Positions 26,478 to 36,328 of a stretch of DNA of 64,000 bases are shown piece after piece. The notes under the pieces are model-generated. The model saw only the letters and a list, made by a program, of their open reading frames with translations. It did no database searches and was not told the DNA's origin. Position 1 is the stretch's first letter, and every line of letters starts with the position of its first letter. Source of the DNA: Sphingomonas sp. TDK1 (GTDB lineage Bacteria > Pseudomonadota > Alphaproteobacteria > Sphingomonadales > Sphingomonadaceae); NCBI RefSeq assembly GCF_001650735.1, contig NZ_LXVY01000020.1, forward strand, positions 1-64,000, read 5' to 3'. The translations under genes were made by a program, and so were the position numbers.

Positions 26478-29075
26478 CTAGCGCACCCCGAGCAGGGTCA
26501 GCGCGCGCGCCAGATCGGCCTGACGGAAGGGCTTGGGAAGATGTGCATAGTCCCGCCCCAGCCCCTCCACATCGGCATAACCCGATACGATCAGCGTCGG
26601 CACGTCGCCGAGCCGCGCCCGGACCTCCCGGGCCAGTTCGGTGCCGGTCATCCCCGGCATCAGATGGTCGGTCAGCAGCAGATCGGGCACGAAGCCCTTG
26701 TCCAGCATCCGTAACGCCGCCTCGGCGGAATCGGCGGTCTGCACCTGATATCCCAACGCCTGCAGCATCTCGGCGGCGGTACCGCGCACGATGTCCTCGT
26801 CATCGACCAGCAGCACGGTGCCGACGCCGTCGTGCGGCTCGTGCCGCTGCGGTGCCTCGACCGCAGCGACGGTATCGGCGCTGACCGGCAACCAAAGCTC
26901 GACCACGGTACCGCGGCCGGGCGTGCTTTCCAGCCCCATCGTACCGCCGAGCTGGCTCGCCAGGCCGTGCACCATCGACAGGCCAAGACCGGTCCCGCGC
27001 CCCACGCCCTTGGTCGAGAAGAAGGGCTCGATCGCACGGGCGAGCGTCGGCGCGTCCATGCCGTGGCCGATATCGCAGACCGCAAGCCGCACATAACGCC
27101 CCGCGCCCAGTGCACTCGGCGCCTCGGCGGCGGCACCGATACCCAAGCGGATGTCGAGCGCACCCCCGTCGGGCATCGCGTCGCGCGCGTTTACCACGAG
27201 ATTGAGCAGCGCCATCTCCAGCTGGTTCGCATCGGCATGGGCCGGCGGCAGGGTATCGGGCTTGGCGATCGACAGCGCGATCTTCGGCCCCAGCGTGCTG
27301 GCGAGCAGCGGAACCATGCCGTCGACCAGCGCGATCATGTCCACCGGCGCCGGTTGCAGCGGCTGGCGGCGGGCAAAGGCGAGCAGGCGCTGTACCAGCG
27401 TGCTCGCCCGCTCCGCCGACCGCATCGCACCGTCTACCAGCCGGTGAAGCATCGGATCGTCGCCGCGCTTGCGCAGGATCAGGTCGAGGCTGCCGACGAT
27501 CGGCGTGAGCAGATTGTTGAAGTCGTGCGCCACGCCGCCGGTCAGCTGGCCCATCGCCTCCATCTTCTGGCTCTGGCGCAGCGCCGCTTCGGTCTCGTGC
27601 AGCGCGGCGGTGCGTTCCTCGACGCGGCGCTCCAGCGTCTCGTTGGCGGCGCGGACGTCGGCGAGCAGCCGGGCATTGTCGATCGCGACCGCGGCCTGGG
27701 CGGCAAGGCTGCGGGCCAGCGCCTCGTGCCGGGCGGTGAAGCGGCCGGGCTGGGCATGGCCGAACAGCAGCCCCCCCAGCACCGATCGGTCGCGTGACAC
27801 GACCGGCACGCCCAGATAGCTGGCGATCAGGGGATGTCCGTCCGGCATCCCGTGATGCGGTGCGAATTGCCCATAGGCCGGCTCGCGCGTCACATCGTCC
27901 GAGCGGATCACCACGTTGCGGAAGATGGGATCCATGATCCCCGTCGCCCGCGGCCGGCCCAGTCCCTCGAAGCGGCGGCGCTCCTCTCCGGACAGGGTGA
28001 ACAGGTGCAACCGCTCGCCGCTCTCGTCCATCACATTGTGGAAGAAGGCGCCGACGCTCGCACCCGTCAGCTCGACGCCGGCGTCGGTGAGCATCTGCAC
28101 CAGCCGCTCGAGGTCGTGCTCCGCCGACAGCGCCGCGCCGACGCGGTTGAGCGTTTCAAGCGCATGCTGGGCGTTGCGCTCCTCGCTCACATCTTCGCAG
28201 GAGATGGCGATCTGATGGATCGTCCCTTGCCAGTCATGGACCGGTACCCAGTTCTGCCGCCAGGTGGAGGTGCCCTCGGGCCGGCCGCGGGTGGGCCCGG
28301 TGATCTCGATGCCGAGCAGCGCCTCCCCCGCGAGCACCCGGTACAGCGCGGCCACGACCTGATCGGTCAGCTCGGGCACGATCTCGCTGACATGGCGACC
28401 GATATGGTACGCCACGGGAAAGCCGTTCCATTCCGCCAGCTGCCGGTTGACCCGCACATAGCGCAGATCGGCATCGAGCACCGCCAGCCCGACCGGCGAA
28501 TTGTCGTACATGACCGCGAGCTCGTCCGCCTGCTGGCGGGCGAGCGATTCGCTGGCGCGCAGCGCCACCTCGCTGTCGCGCAGCCGCTGCTCGGTCTTCA
28601 CCCGCTCGCTGGTTTCCGAGACGACGGACATCACCCCGCCGACCGCGCCCGCCGCATCGAACACGGGGGATAGCGAAATGTCGAAATGCACGATTTCGCC
28701 ATAGCCGTGCCGTTCGGTGTAGAACCGGCGATCATGCGCGGAGAGCGTCTTGCCCGTTTCGCGGACATAGTGGAGCATCGGCCCAAGATCGTCCCAGGTT
28801 TCTGCCCAATGCTCCCGGGCGATACTTCCCTGCGCCTGCGGGTGCTTGTTGCCGATCGTCTGGGCGTAGGCTGGATTGTAGACCGCGATATAGTCCGGCC
28901 CCCAGAACAGCGCGATCTGGGCATGCGACGGCAGGATCAGCGCCAGCGCGTTGCGCAAGCTCAAGTCCCAGGTCTCGGGGGCGCCCAGCGGCGAACCGGA
29001 CCAGTCGCGTGACGCGATCAGCCGGTCCATCGGGGTGCGACCGCCCGCGTCGACGATGCCCGGAGGCGTGCTCAT
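26478..29075 (-). CDS. Hybrid histidine kinase (PAS-PAS-GAF-HisKA-HATPase-REC)
   Basis: An 865-residue soluble sensor kinase with no transmembrane segment. Order: PAS-like domain (about 40-160), second PAS (about 185-300), GAF (about 310-470), coiled linker, HisKA with phospho-His in [11 protein letters not shown], HATPase ([11 protein letters not shown]-box, [14 protein letters not shown]-box), and a C-terminal receiver ([23 protein letters not shown]). The first PAS shares the pattern of bacteriophytochrome-type or light/redox sensors, but no cofactor Cys is certain. Its ATG overlaps the stop of the LOV kinase gene upstream (ATGA), so the two are coupled. Confidence 0.92.
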   Translation of the reverse strand: MSTPPGIVDAGGRTPMDRLIASRDWSGSPLGAPETWDLSLRNALALILPSHAQIALFWGPDYIAVYNPAYAQTIGNKHPQAQGSIAREHWAETWDDLGPMLHYVRETGKTLSAHDRRFYTERHGYGEIVHFDISLSPVFDAAGAVGGVMSVVSETSERVKTEQRLRDSEVALRASESLARQQADELAVMYDNSPVGLAVLDADLRYVRVNRQLAEWNGFPVAYHIGRHVSEIVPELTDQVVAALYRVLAGEALLGIEITGPTRGRPEGTSTWRQNWVPVHDWQGTIHQIAISCEDVSEERNAQHALETLNRVGAALSAEHDLERLVQMLTDAGVELTGASVGAFFHNVMDESGERLHLFTLSGEERRRFEGLGRPRATGIMDPIFRNVVIRSDDVTREPAYGQFAPHHGMPDGHPLIASYLGVPVVSRDRSVLGGLLFGHAQPGRFTARHEALARSLAAQAAVAIDNARLLADVRAANETLERRVEERTAALHETEAALRQSQKMEAMGQLTGGVAHDFNNLLTPIVGSLDLILRKRGDDPMLHRLVDGAMRSAERASTLVQRLLAFARRQPLQPAPVDMIALVDGMVPLLASTLGPKIALSIAKPDTLPPAHADANQLEMALLNLVVNARDAMPDGGALDIRLGIGAAAEAPSALGAGRYVRLAVCDIGHGMDAPTLARAIEPFFSTKGVGRGTGLGLSMVHGLASQLGGTMGLESTPGRGTVVELWLPVSADTVAAVEAPQRHEPHDGVGTVLLVDDEDIVRGTAAEMLQALGYQVQTADSAEAALRMLDKGFVPDLLLTDHLMPGMTGTELAREVRARLGDVPTLIVSGYADVEGLGRDYAHLPKPFRQADLARALTLLGVR

Positions 29076-30781
29076 CCCTCCGCCGGAACGATCGGGTTGA
29101 TGTCGCGACGGGGCCCCGACGTGCGCCGGTCGAGCGCCGCGCGGATACGATCCGCCAGCTGCTCGCGGCGATAGGGCTTGCCGATCACGTCGAGATTCGA
29201 GCCGCGCGGAATGTCGGCGACCAGATCCTCGTTATAGCCGGTGGTCATCAGCACCGGCGTGTCCGGATGGATCGCGCGGAACTGCTCGACCAGCTCAAGC
29301 CCGCTCATGCCGCCAGGCATGACGATATCGGTGAAGAGAAGGTCGATCTTCTCCGTCTTGAGCCGTTCCAGCGCCTCTTCGCCGCTCGACGCGAGCACGA
29401 CGCGATAGCCGAGCGCGGCGATCTGCTCCTGCGCCAGCGCGCGGACGTCGTCGCTGTCCTCGACCAGAAGGATCGTCTCGCTGCCGCCGGTCGCGCCCGC
29501 GCCGGGCTCGTGCTTCGGCGCAGGGGAAGACGGCGCCGTCCCGCCCATCGCATTGGCGACCGGAAACAACATGCGAATCTCGGTGCCCTCGCCGGGCGCG
29601 CTGTCGATTTCCAACCGTCCCAGCGATTGCTGGACGAACCCATGCACCATCGCCAGACCCAGGCCGGTGCCGCGTTCGGCGCCCTTGGTGGTGAAGAAGG
29701 GCTCGATCGCGCGGCGGCGCACATCCTCGGTCATGCCGGTGCCTTCGTCGCGGATCGTGAGGACCACATAGTCGCCCTCCGGCAGCTGGTGCATCGGCGC
29801 ATCGCCGTTGAGCTTCCAGAGCCGCGTCCCGATCGTGACGGTGCCGCCCCTGGGCATGGCGTCGCGCGCGTTGAGCAATACGTTGAGTATCGCCATCTCG
29901 ACATGGGTAGGATCGATCTGCACCGCCGGCAACCGCCGCTCGAGCGCGGTGACCAGCCGGATCTGCGCGCCGACGGTGTTGTCGAGTAGGTCGCCGAAAT
30001 CGTTGATCAGTTGATTCATGTCGACGGTCTTGGGCTCGAGCCGCGTCTTGCGCGCGAAGGCGAGCAGCTGGCGGGTCAGCTTCGATCCGCGATCGGCGGC
30101 ACGGGCGGCGTTGTTGAGCAGACGCTGGTGCCGCTCGTCCGCCACCTGGGTCGCGACGATGTCGATATTGCCCGACACGACCTGAAGCAGATTGTTGAAG
30201 TCGTGCGCCAGGCCGGCGGTGAGCTGGCCGATCGCCTCCATCTTCTGCGCCTGACGAAAGGCCTGTTCGGATTGGCGCCGCCGCGTCACGTCCAGCTGAC
30301 TTGCGAAGAAATAGAGCAGCTCGCCCTCCTCGCTGAGGACGGGAGCGATGAACACCGCATTCCAGAAGGAGGAGCCGTCGCGGCGATAGTTGATCAGTTC
30401 AAGCGCAATAGCTTCCTTGCGCGCAACCGCCTCGCGCAGTTCCGCGACGGCATCCCGATCTGTCTCCGCGCCCTGCAGGAAGCGGCAGTTGCGACCGAGG
30501 ATCTCATGTTCCTCGTAGCCAGTGAGATCGAGGAACGCCTTGTTGGCGAAGACGATCGGATTGTCGTCCTGTCGCGGATCCGTAAGGATCATCGGCATCC
30601 GCGTCATCTGCAACGCTGCGAAGAATACCGTGCTGCGGTCGCCCAGGCCGGGAGTCCCGATGATCGACCGCTTCCAATGATGCGTGGGATGATTGCCCGT
30701 CGGGCTGTAGGAGGTCGAATCGTTCAAATCGCCGGCAGGCTCTCCGGTCGCGGCGGGCTTATGCTCGTCGTCATTCTGCAC
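29072..30781 (-). CDS. LOV-domain hybrid histidine kinase (blue-light sensor)
   Basis: A 569-residue protein: LOV/PAS domain with the flavin-binding motif GRNCRFLQG (photoactive Cys), then LDVTRRRQSEQA coil, HisKA ([12 protein letters not shown]), HATPase (NVLLNARDAM, RGTGLGLAMVHG) and a C-terminal receiver (LLVEDSDDV, FTDIVMPGG, IGKPY). LOV domains bind FMN and form a Cys adduct in blue light. The GTG at 30781 is chosen because GAGGAAG lies eight bases before it and conserved sequence follows; the frame is open further upstream without a good start. It is translationally coupled to the downstream kinase gene. Confidence 0.92.
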   Translation of the reverse strand: MQNDDEHKPAATGEPAGDLNDSTSYSPTGNHPTHHWKRSIIGTPGLGDRSTVFFAALQMTRMPMILTDPRQDDNPIVFANKAFLDLTGYEEHEILGRNCRFLQGAETDRDAVAELREAVARKEAIALELINYRRDGSSFWNAVFIAPVLSEEGELLYFFASQLDVTRRRQSEQAFRQAQKMEAIGQLTAGLAHDFNNLLQVVSGNIDIVATQVADERHQRLLNNAARAADRGSKLTRQLLAFARKTRLEPKTVDMNQLINDFGDLLDNTVGAQIRLVTALERRLPAVQIDPTHVEMAILNVLLNARDAMPRGGTVTIGTRLWKLNGDAPMHQLPEGDYVVLTIRDEGTGMTEDVRRRAIEPFFTTKGAERGTGLGLAMVHGFVQQSLGRLEIDSAPGEGTEIRMLFPVANAMGGTAPSSPAPKHEPGAGATGGSETILLVEDSDDVRALAQEQIAALGYRVVLASSGEEALERLKTEKIDLLFTDIVMPGGMSGLELVEQFRAIHPDTPVLMTTGYNEDLVADIPRGSNLDVIGKPYRREQLADRIRAALDRRTSGPRRDINPIVPAEG

Positions 30782-30872
30782 GCGTCTGGCTTCCTCGTGA
30801 TCACAGCAACCCGCCAGAAAAATGCGCGAAACGCCGTTTCGGTTTCGAACCTTTTGGAAGCATAGGGAATTG

Positions 30873-31550
30873 TCAGCTGTGCCGCCAGTCCAGCCGCGAC
30901 CAGCCGCGCGTCTGCGCCAGCTTCGCCAGCGGCCCGTGCGCGTTGACCGCGAACGCTTCATCGGCCCAGCCAAGCAGCGGCGCATCGGAAACATGGTCTG
31001 AATAGGCACGAACATGACAGTTCGCCCGGAGGAGGCCCTGCGCCGCCAGCCAATTTTCGATCATATGGAGCTTTACGGGCCCGTAACAGTTCTCGCCCTC
31101 GAGTTCGGAGAGAATATGCCCCTGCCCGTCCCGCTTCGCATTGGTGCCGATCACGTCGTCGAAGCCCAGCCGCTTGCCGATAGCCTCGGCATAATAGCGA
31201 TGCGACGCGGTTGCCATCACCAGTCGGTAGCCGGCGGCGCGATCCGCCTCGATCTGCGCGCGGGCACCCTGCAGCACGCCTTTCTTCAGTTCAAGCTCGG
31301 CAAACGCTTCCGCCACCGCCGTCATCTCGGCCGGGGGCAGGGCGCGCCCGAGCAGCAACCGGTGCGACAGGCGCTTGAGGCCCGCCCGGTCGATCCGACG
31401 GGCAAGATAGGCGAGCCCGCCGAGCCCCACCACCGGGAACAGCGCAAGCCGCCATGGCGCGCGCGTGCTGGCGACGTGCAGCAGGAACCGCGTCCATGTC
31501 GGTTTCGCGGTGATGGTCTTGTCCATGTCGTAGATGGCGAGGCGTTGCAT
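30873..31550 (-). CDS. HAD-superfamily phosphatase (SerB-like)
   Basis: A 225-residue haloacid dehalogenase-type hydrolase of subfamily IB. Motif I is AIYDMDKTIT (nucleophile Asp8, acid/base Asp10), motif II is VMATASHRYY, and motif III/IV is AYSDHVSDAPLL with the metal-binding Asp pair. The amphipathic helical cap lies between motifs I and II. Proteins of this type include phosphoserine- and lysophospholipid-type phosphatases; substrate is unknown. It is divergent from the Mla-type operon, which works on membrane lipids. Confidence 0.85.
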   Translation of the reverse strand: MQRLAIYDMDKTITAKPTWTRFLLHVASTRAPWRLALFPVVGLGGLAYLARRIDRAGLKRLSHRLLLGRALPPAEMTAVAEAFAELELKKGVLQGARAQIEADRAAGYRLVMATASHRYYAEAIGKRLGFDDVIGTNAKRDGQGHILSELEGENCYGPVKLHMIENWLAAQGLLRANCHVRAYSDHVSDAPLLGWADEAFAVNAHGPLAKLAQTRGWSRLDWRHS

Positions 31551-31611
31551 TGCGCTCTCTAGCCACGGAGGAACTTGCCGTTCCAGCCAGAATCGCGGAA
31601 AGGGGGTTCCG

Positions 31612-32721
31612 ATGAGGGCACCCGCCGACTTTGAACGGTCCGACAGCAACGGCGAGGCGGTGCTCCGCTTCTCCGGCAACCTTTCGCTCGCCTGCCTGGG
31701 CGACCTGGCCGATCGGCTGGAAACCCTTGAGGGCCCCGTGGCCCGACTCGATCTCAGCGAAGTCGGGCGGATGGACACGGTCGGTGCATGGGTGGTCCAT
31801 CGCTTCGCGCGCGACCGCGGTGCGACGATCGACGGCCTGAACGCCGACGAGCAGCATCTGCTCGAGCAGGTGGTCGCCGCCGAACATCCCATTCAGCTGC
31901 CGCCGCCGCCGCCGGGATCCTTCACCTTCGCGCTGAACGAAATCGGCGCAGCCGTCGTCAATTCGGGCCGGACCCTGTATGGCCTGCTCGGCTTCATGGG
32001 CGCGACCGTCCTCGCCCTGTGGCACGTCATCACCCATCCCCGCCGCTTCCGCTTCAACGCGACCGTGCAGCGATTCGAAGTCGTGGGCGTCGGCGCGCTC
32101 GCGATCATCGGGCTGATGAGCTTTCTGATCGGCATCGTCATCGCCCAGCAGGGATCGGTGCAGCTGCGCCAGTTCGGCGCGGAGATCTACACGATCAATC
32201 TGCTCGGCCGCATCACCTTGCGCGAACTCGGCATCCTGATGACCGCGATCATGATCGCCGGGCGTTCCGGATCCGCCTTCGCCGCACAGATCGGCACGAT
32301 GAAGCTGACCGAGGAAATCGATGCGATGCGCACGATCGGCGTGTCGCCGATGGAGGCGCTAGTGCTGCCGCGCGTCTTCGCCGTGGTCTTCATGCTGCCG
32401 CTACTCGGCTTTTATTCGTCAATCATCTCGATCATGGGCGGCGGACTGCTCTGCTGGGTGGATCTCGGCATTCCGCCGATCACGTTCATCCAACGCGTTC
32501 GAGAGGTTGTGCCGCTGACCGACCTGTGGGTCGGCCTGGTCAAGGCACCGGTGTTCGGCGCGATCATCGCGATCGCCGGCTGCTTCCACGGCATGCAGGT
32601 GGAAGGCGATGCCGAGCAGGTCGGCCAGCGCACCACCACCGCGGTCGTCCAGGCGATCTTCCTGGTGATCGTGCTCGACGCTTTCTTCGCGGTGTTCTTC
32701 ACCAATGTTGGCTGGATATGA
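31612..32721 (+). CDS. mlaE: MlaE-type ABC permease with N-terminal STAS domain
   Basis: A 369-residue inner-membrane permease of a phospholipid (Mla) transport system that maintains outer-membrane lipid asymmetry. The first 95 residues form a STAS-like domain (VARLDLSEVGRMDTVGAWVV); in E. coli this is a separate protein, MlaB, so here MlaB and MlaE are fused. The MlaE domain has five to six hydrophobic segments and the family signature LTEEIDAMRTIGVSPMEAL. Start ATG 31612 has AGGGGG upstream. Its stop overlaps the ATPase start (ATGA). Confidence 0.92.
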   Translation: MRAPADFERSDSNGEAVLRFSGNLSLACLGDLADRLETLEGPVARLDLSEVGRMDTVGAWVVHRFARDRGATIDGLNADEQHLLEQVVAAEHPIQLPPPPPGSFTFALNEIGAAVVNSGRTLYGLLGFMGATVLALWHVITHPRRFRFNATVQRFEVVGVGALAIIGLMSFLIGIVIAQQGSVQLRQFGAEIYTINLLGRITLRELGILMTAIMIAGRSGSAFAAQIGTMKLTEEIDAMRTIGVSPMEALVLPRVFAVVFMLPLLGFYSSIISIMGGGLLCWVDLGIPPITFIQRVREVVPLTDLWVGLVKAPVFGAIIAIAGCFHGMQVEGDAEQVGQRTTTAVVQAIFLVIVLDAFFAVFFTNVGWI

Positions 32722-33542
32722 GCGACAACACCAGCACCACCGAGGACCGTGAAACGATCATCCGCGTCCGCGGCCTGCGCAACGGCTTCGGCGATCAGAT
32801 CGTTCATGACAATCTAGACCTCGACGTGCATCGCGGCGAGATACTCGGCGTGGTCGGCGGATCGGGCACCGGCAAGTCTGTGCTGATGCGCTCGATCATC
32901 GGGCTGCAGATGCCGCTCGACGGCACCGTCGACGTGTTCGACGAGAACACGATCGGCCGCGAGGAGACCGAAGCGGTCGATATCCGCAAGCGCTGGGGCA
33001 TCCTGTTCCAGGGCGGCGCGCTGTTCTCCACGCTGACCGTGTCCGAGAACGTCCAGGTGCCGCTCAAGGAATATTATCCGGGCCTGGATCAGGCGCTGCT
33101 CGAGGAAATCGCTGCCTACAAGGTTGTGATGACCGGGCTGCCGCCGGAGGCCGGCCCCAAATATCCCGCAGAGCTGTCGGGCGGCATGAAGAAGCGGGCC
33201 GGGCTTGCCCGGGCGCTGGCGCTGGACCCGGAGCTCCTGTTTCTCGACGAGCCCACCGCGGGGCTGGATCCGATCGGCGCGGCCGCGTTCGATGAGCTGA
33301 CCGCCTCGCTCCAGAAGACGCTGGGCCTGACCGTGTTCCTGATCACCCATGATCTCGACACACTCTACGCCATTTGCGATCGCGTCGCGGTGCTGGCCGA
33401 CAAGCGGGTGATCGCCGTGGGCACGATTCCCGAGCTGCTGGCGTTGGACCATCCGTGGATCCAGGAATATTTCAATGGACCGCGCGGCCGCGCTGCGGTC
33501 GCGGGCCCGAACCGGCGCGTGCACGAGGATAAGAGGGGCTGA
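32718..33542 (+). CDS. mlaF: MlaF-type ABC transporter ATPase
   Basis: A 274-residue ATP-binding subunit. Walker A is GGSGTGKSVLM (about residues 48-58), the Q-loop is GILFQGGALFS, the ABC signature is LSGGMKKRAGLARALA, Walker B is LLFLDEPTAGLDP, and the switch His is in LITHDLDTL. The sequence LSGGMKKR is specific to Mla/Ttg2A-type ATPases. It overlaps the permease gene and the MCE gene (TGATG at 33542). Confidence 0.95.
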   Translation: MSDNTSTTEDRETIIRVRGLRNGFGDQIVHDNLDLDVHRGEILGVVGGSGTGKSVLMRSIIGLQMPLDGTVDVFDENTIGREETEAVDIRKRWGILFQGGALFSTLTVSENVQVPLKEYYPGLDQALLEEIAAYKVVMTGLPPEAGPKYPAELSGGMKKRAGLARALALDPELLFLDEPTAGLDPIGAAAFDELTASLQKTLGLTVFLITHDLDTLYAICDRVAVLADKRVIAVGTIPELLALDHPWIQEYFNGPRGRAAVAGPNRRVHEDKRG

Positions 33543-34507
33543 TGGAAACGCGTTCCAATCATGTGCTGGTCGGCGCCGTGGTGCTGATCCTGCTGGCGGT
33601 GCTCGCGCTGTTCATCGTCTGGCTGTCGCGGCTGGGCGGCGGGGACGAGCGCCAGTACGACATCTTCTTCAAACAGTCGGTGGACGGCCTCAGCCCCGGC
33701 TCCTCGGTAAGCTTCTCGGGCGTGCCCGCCGGGCAGGTGAAGGAAATCCAGTTCTGGCGGCCGGATCCCAGCCTGGTGCGCGTGCGCATCAGCGTGCGGC
33801 CCGACGTGCCGATCCTCGAAGGCACCAACGCGACCATCCAGGGCAGCTTCACCGGGCCGAGCACTGTGCAGCTCGACGGCGCCGTGAAGGGGCAGCCGCC
33901 GATCGAATGCCCCAAGGACAATCCCCGCGCCGCATGCCCGCTGGGCGTGCCGGTAATCCCGACCAAGCAGGGCGGCCTTGGCGCGCTGCTTAGCTCGGCG
34001 CCGAAGCTGCTGGAGCGGTTGACCACGCTCACCGAGCGCGTGTCCGACCTGCTGGACGAGAAGAACCAGGCGTCGATCTCGGGCATCCTCGCCAACACCA
34101 ACCGCCTGACCAAGTCGCTGGCGGATCGCGGACCGGAAATCGCCGCCACGCTGGCCGAAACGCGGGTCGCCATCCAGCAGGCCGGCGCCGCCGCGCAGCA
34201 GATCGGCCAGCTCGCCGCCACTACCAATGGCATGATGGCTAGCGACATCAAGCCGACCATTGCCAATTTGAACGCCACCATCACCTCGGCGCGCAAGAGC
34301 GTCGAGACGCTGGATGCGACGATCGGCGATGCCCGGCCGGGAATCCAGGCCTTCTCGAACAAGACGATGCCCGAGGTCGGCCAGCTCGTGCAGGATCTGC
34401 GCGAGATGTCGCTGGCGCTCACCAATGTTGCGCACAAGCTTGATCAGGGCGGAGCCTCCAGCCTGATCGGGGCGCCTGCGCTGCCCACCTACAAGCCGAA
34501 GAAGTGA
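33542..34507 (+). CDS. mlaD: MCE-domain substrate-binding protein (MlaD-like)
   Basis: A 321-residue protein anchored by one N-terminal membrane helix (LVGAVVLILLAVLALFIVWL). It is followed by the MCE domain (DIFFKQSVDGLSPGSSVSFS, GTNATIQGSFTGPSTVQLDG) and a long C-terminal helical region with heptad-type Ala/Thr/Asn repeats that would form the hexameric tunnel needed for lipid passage. At 321 residues it is longer than E. coli MlaD (183), as in many Alphaproteobacteria. Confidence 0.92.
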   Translation: METRSNHVLVGAVVLILLAVLALFIVWLSRLGGGDERQYDIFFKQSVDGLSPGSSVSFSGVPAGQVKEIQFWRPDPSLVRVRISVRPDVPILEGTNATIQGSFTGPSTVQLDGAVKGQPPIECPKDNPRAACPLGVPVIPTKQGGLGALLSSAPKLLERLTTLTERVSDLLDEKNQASISGILANTNRLTKSLADRGPEIAATLAETRVAIQQAGAAAQQIGQLAATTNGMMASDIKPTIANLNATITSARKSVETLDATIGDARPGIQAFSNKTMPEVGQLVQDLREMSLALTNVAHKLDQGGASSLIGAPALPTYKPKK

Positions 34508-34515
34508 GGTTCCGG

Positions 34516-35109
34516 ATGAACAAATCTGTCATCGCAGCGCTGCTCGCCGCCGTGCCGCTGTCCGGATGCATCTCTTTCGCGGCCAAGCCGCCCGCCTCGC
34601 TGTTGACGCTGCAGCCGACGGCGGTGCTGCCGGCGGGTACGGTGCAGGAATCCGGCACGGTGAAGGCTGTGACCATCGGTCCGGTGAACGCGCCGCAGGA
34701 ACTGGCCACCACCCGCGTGCCGGTGCATTCCGGCCCGGGCGGCACCACCATTGCCTATGTGAAGAATGCCCAATGGGTGGAAGGTCCCGCCAGCCTGTTC
34801 GGCCGGCTGCTCGCCGATACCGTCGCCGCGCGCACCGGCCGCATCGTGCTCAGCCGCCGCCAGTCACTGAGCACGCCCAGCGCCAGCCTGGGCGGCGACG
34901 TCCGCAGCTTCGGCGTCGATGCAAGCAAGATGGAAGCTGTGGTGGTGTTCGACGCCTCGCTCGGCCGCGAGGGCACCCAGGCGTTCGAGCGCCGCCGCTT
35001 CGAGGCGCACGTGCCGATCACCGCGGTCACCACCGCAGCCATCGGCCCCGCGCTCAACCAGGCCGCCAACCAGGTCGCCGCCGAAGTCGCCGACTGGGTC
35101 GGCAAGTAA
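34516..35109 (+). CDS. ABC-type transport auxiliary lipoprotein (PqiC/ABC_trans_aux-like)
   Basis: A 197-residue outer-membrane lipoprotein with lipobox PLSGC (Cys17). The body, with TIGPVNAPQELATTRVPV and YVKNAQWVEGPASLFGRLL, matches the auxiliary lipoproteins that sit with MCE transporters and help lipid transfer at the outer membrane. It closes the operon permease-ATPase-MCE-lipoprotein and is convergent with the peptidylprolyl isomerase gene, four bases away. Confidence 0.88.
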   Translation: MNKSVIAALLAAVPLSGCISFAAKPPASLLTLQPTAVLPAGTVQESGTVKAVTIGPVNAPQELATTRVPVHSGPGGTTIAYVKNAQWVEGPASLFGRLLADTVAARTGRIVLSRRQSLSTPSASLGGDVRSFGVDASKMEAVVVFDASLGREGTQAFERRRFEAHVPITAVTTAAIGPALNQAANQVAAEVADWVGK

Positions 35110-35113
35110 GCGA

Positions 35114-36004
35114 TCAGGGCCGGCGGCGGATCGCTGCCGGTAGGTCGCAGACGTTGAGCCCCGTCGCCACGGTCGGCGGGGCGGGGTTCTCGCGCAGCGC
35201 CAGCATCGCGGCATAGCGCGGGTTGTCGGTCGCGCGGACCTGGAAGTGCGGCCGCTCGTCGGGGGGCAGCTGGCTGGCGAGCCGCACCCATGCGATGCCG
35301 GTACGCTCGGCTTCGGTCGCATAGACGCCCATCGCCGCATCGCTGCGCGGCAGCGCCGAGAGATACTGCATCCCCTCGATGATCCGCCCCACCACCGTGT
35401 AGTTGCGGTCGAGCCGCCGCGCCGACTGGCCGATTGGGGTGAACAGCTCCGATCCACTGCCGGTATCGGGCAGCGCATCGCGCGCCACGCCGACCATGCC
35501 GTAGCAATGGGTGAGCCATGCGGCCCTGCCGTCGCTGGCGATCGGCCAGCCGTCGGCCGTGACCCCGGTCGCGCTAGCATAGGAATCGGGCTTGGCCAGG
35601 CGCTGGGCGGGAGTGAAGGCGCCGATCTCGAACTCGGCGGGCGGGCGGGTAAGAAGCTCGGGCGGCAGCGCCTTTTTCTCGGTGGGATCGCCCCATTGCG
35701 CGACCCAGTTCTCTTGCACGCGGTAGACGCTCTCCCCATCCCACCAGCGCGCGGCGGCGAGCTTGCGGATATTGGCGACATGCGCAGGCGCGAAGCGCGC
35801 GGCGAGGCGGATCGCGACCTGCTTGCCGCTGGCAAGTTGGATCAGCAGGATTTCGTCATCGGGAATGGCGTGCCAGTCCTCGGGGACGGGTTCGGCCGCC
35901 GAGGGGGCAGGGCGCGGCGGCGCGGCGGTCTGCCGGGCATTCTGGGCGGCGAGCGGCGCGGCGGTAAGGGTCGCGGCGGCGAGGACAAGCAGGGTTTTTG
36001 CCAT
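35114..36004 (-). CDS. Cyclophilin-type peptidylprolyl isomerase, periplasmic
   Basis: A 296-residue protein with a signal peptide (residues 1-20) and a Pro/Ala-rich linker before a divergent cyclophilin domain. Recognisable parts include FAPAHVANIRKLAAARWWDG, SVYRVQENWVAQWGDP, HCYGMVGVARD and YTVVGRIIEGMQYL. The catalytic Arg of cyclophilins (normally FxRxxxxF) corresponds to YRV. It is expected to catalyse proline isomerisation in exported proteins. Confidence 0.85.
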   Translation of the reverse strand: MAKTLLVLAAATLTAAPLAAQNARQTAAPPRPAPSAAEPVPEDWHAIPDDEILLIQLASGKQVAIRLAARFAPAHVANIRKLAAARWWDGESVYRVQENWVAQWGDPTEKKALPPELLTRPPAEFEIGAFTPAQRLAKPDSYASATGVTADGWPIASDGRAAWLTHCYGMVGVARDALPDTGSGSELFTPIGQSARRLDRNYTVVGRIIEGMQYLSALPRSDAAMGVYATEAERTGIAWVRLASQLPPDERPHFQVRATDNPRYAAMLALRENPAPPTVATGLNVCDLPAAIRRRP

Positions 36005-36083
36005 CGGAAGAGCTTGGCATGGCAACGGGCGCTTGCCTAGGCCGCCAAGGGACGGTAGGGCACGCGCCTTCCAGGTATTCTGC

Positions 36084-36174
36084 GGAGCGGTGGCCGAGTG
36101 GTCGAAGGCGCTCGCCTGGAAAGTGAGTATACGGCAAAACCGTATCGAGGGTTCGAATCCCTCCCGCTCCGCCA
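36084..36174 (+). tRNA. tRNA-Ser (GGA)
   Basis: A class II tRNA with a seven-base acceptor stem (GGAGCGG with CCGCTCC), anticodon loop CTGGAAA giving anticodon GGA, a long variable arm (TACGG-caaaa-CCGTA), T-arm GAGGG-TTCGAAT-CCCTC and an encoded 3' CCA. It reads UCC and UCU codons. An integrase gene starts 155 bases downstream, so its 3' end is the probable attachment site of the mobile element. Confidence 0.95.
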
Positions 36175-36217
36175 CCTGCGCCCTTTTTGGGCCTCCCCAA
36201 ACCCGCTAAAAACTGCT

Positions 36218-36246
36218 AAAAAGCCGCAGAAATCAGCGGTTTTTTC
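36218..36246 (+). terminator. Terminator after tRNA-Ser
   Basis: AAAAAGCCGC and GCGGTTTTTT flank an 8-base loop 44 bases after the tRNA. The stem, with a T-run, is an intrinsic terminator for the tRNA transcript. It would also insulate the integrase gene from the tRNA promoter. Confidence 0.75.
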
Positions 36247-36328
36247 GTTCCGCTGCGTTTCACTCGATCCGACACGATCTCACGCGAAGTGTGGGGAAAA
36301 GTGTGGGGAAGAATGAGGTGGAGGTGGC

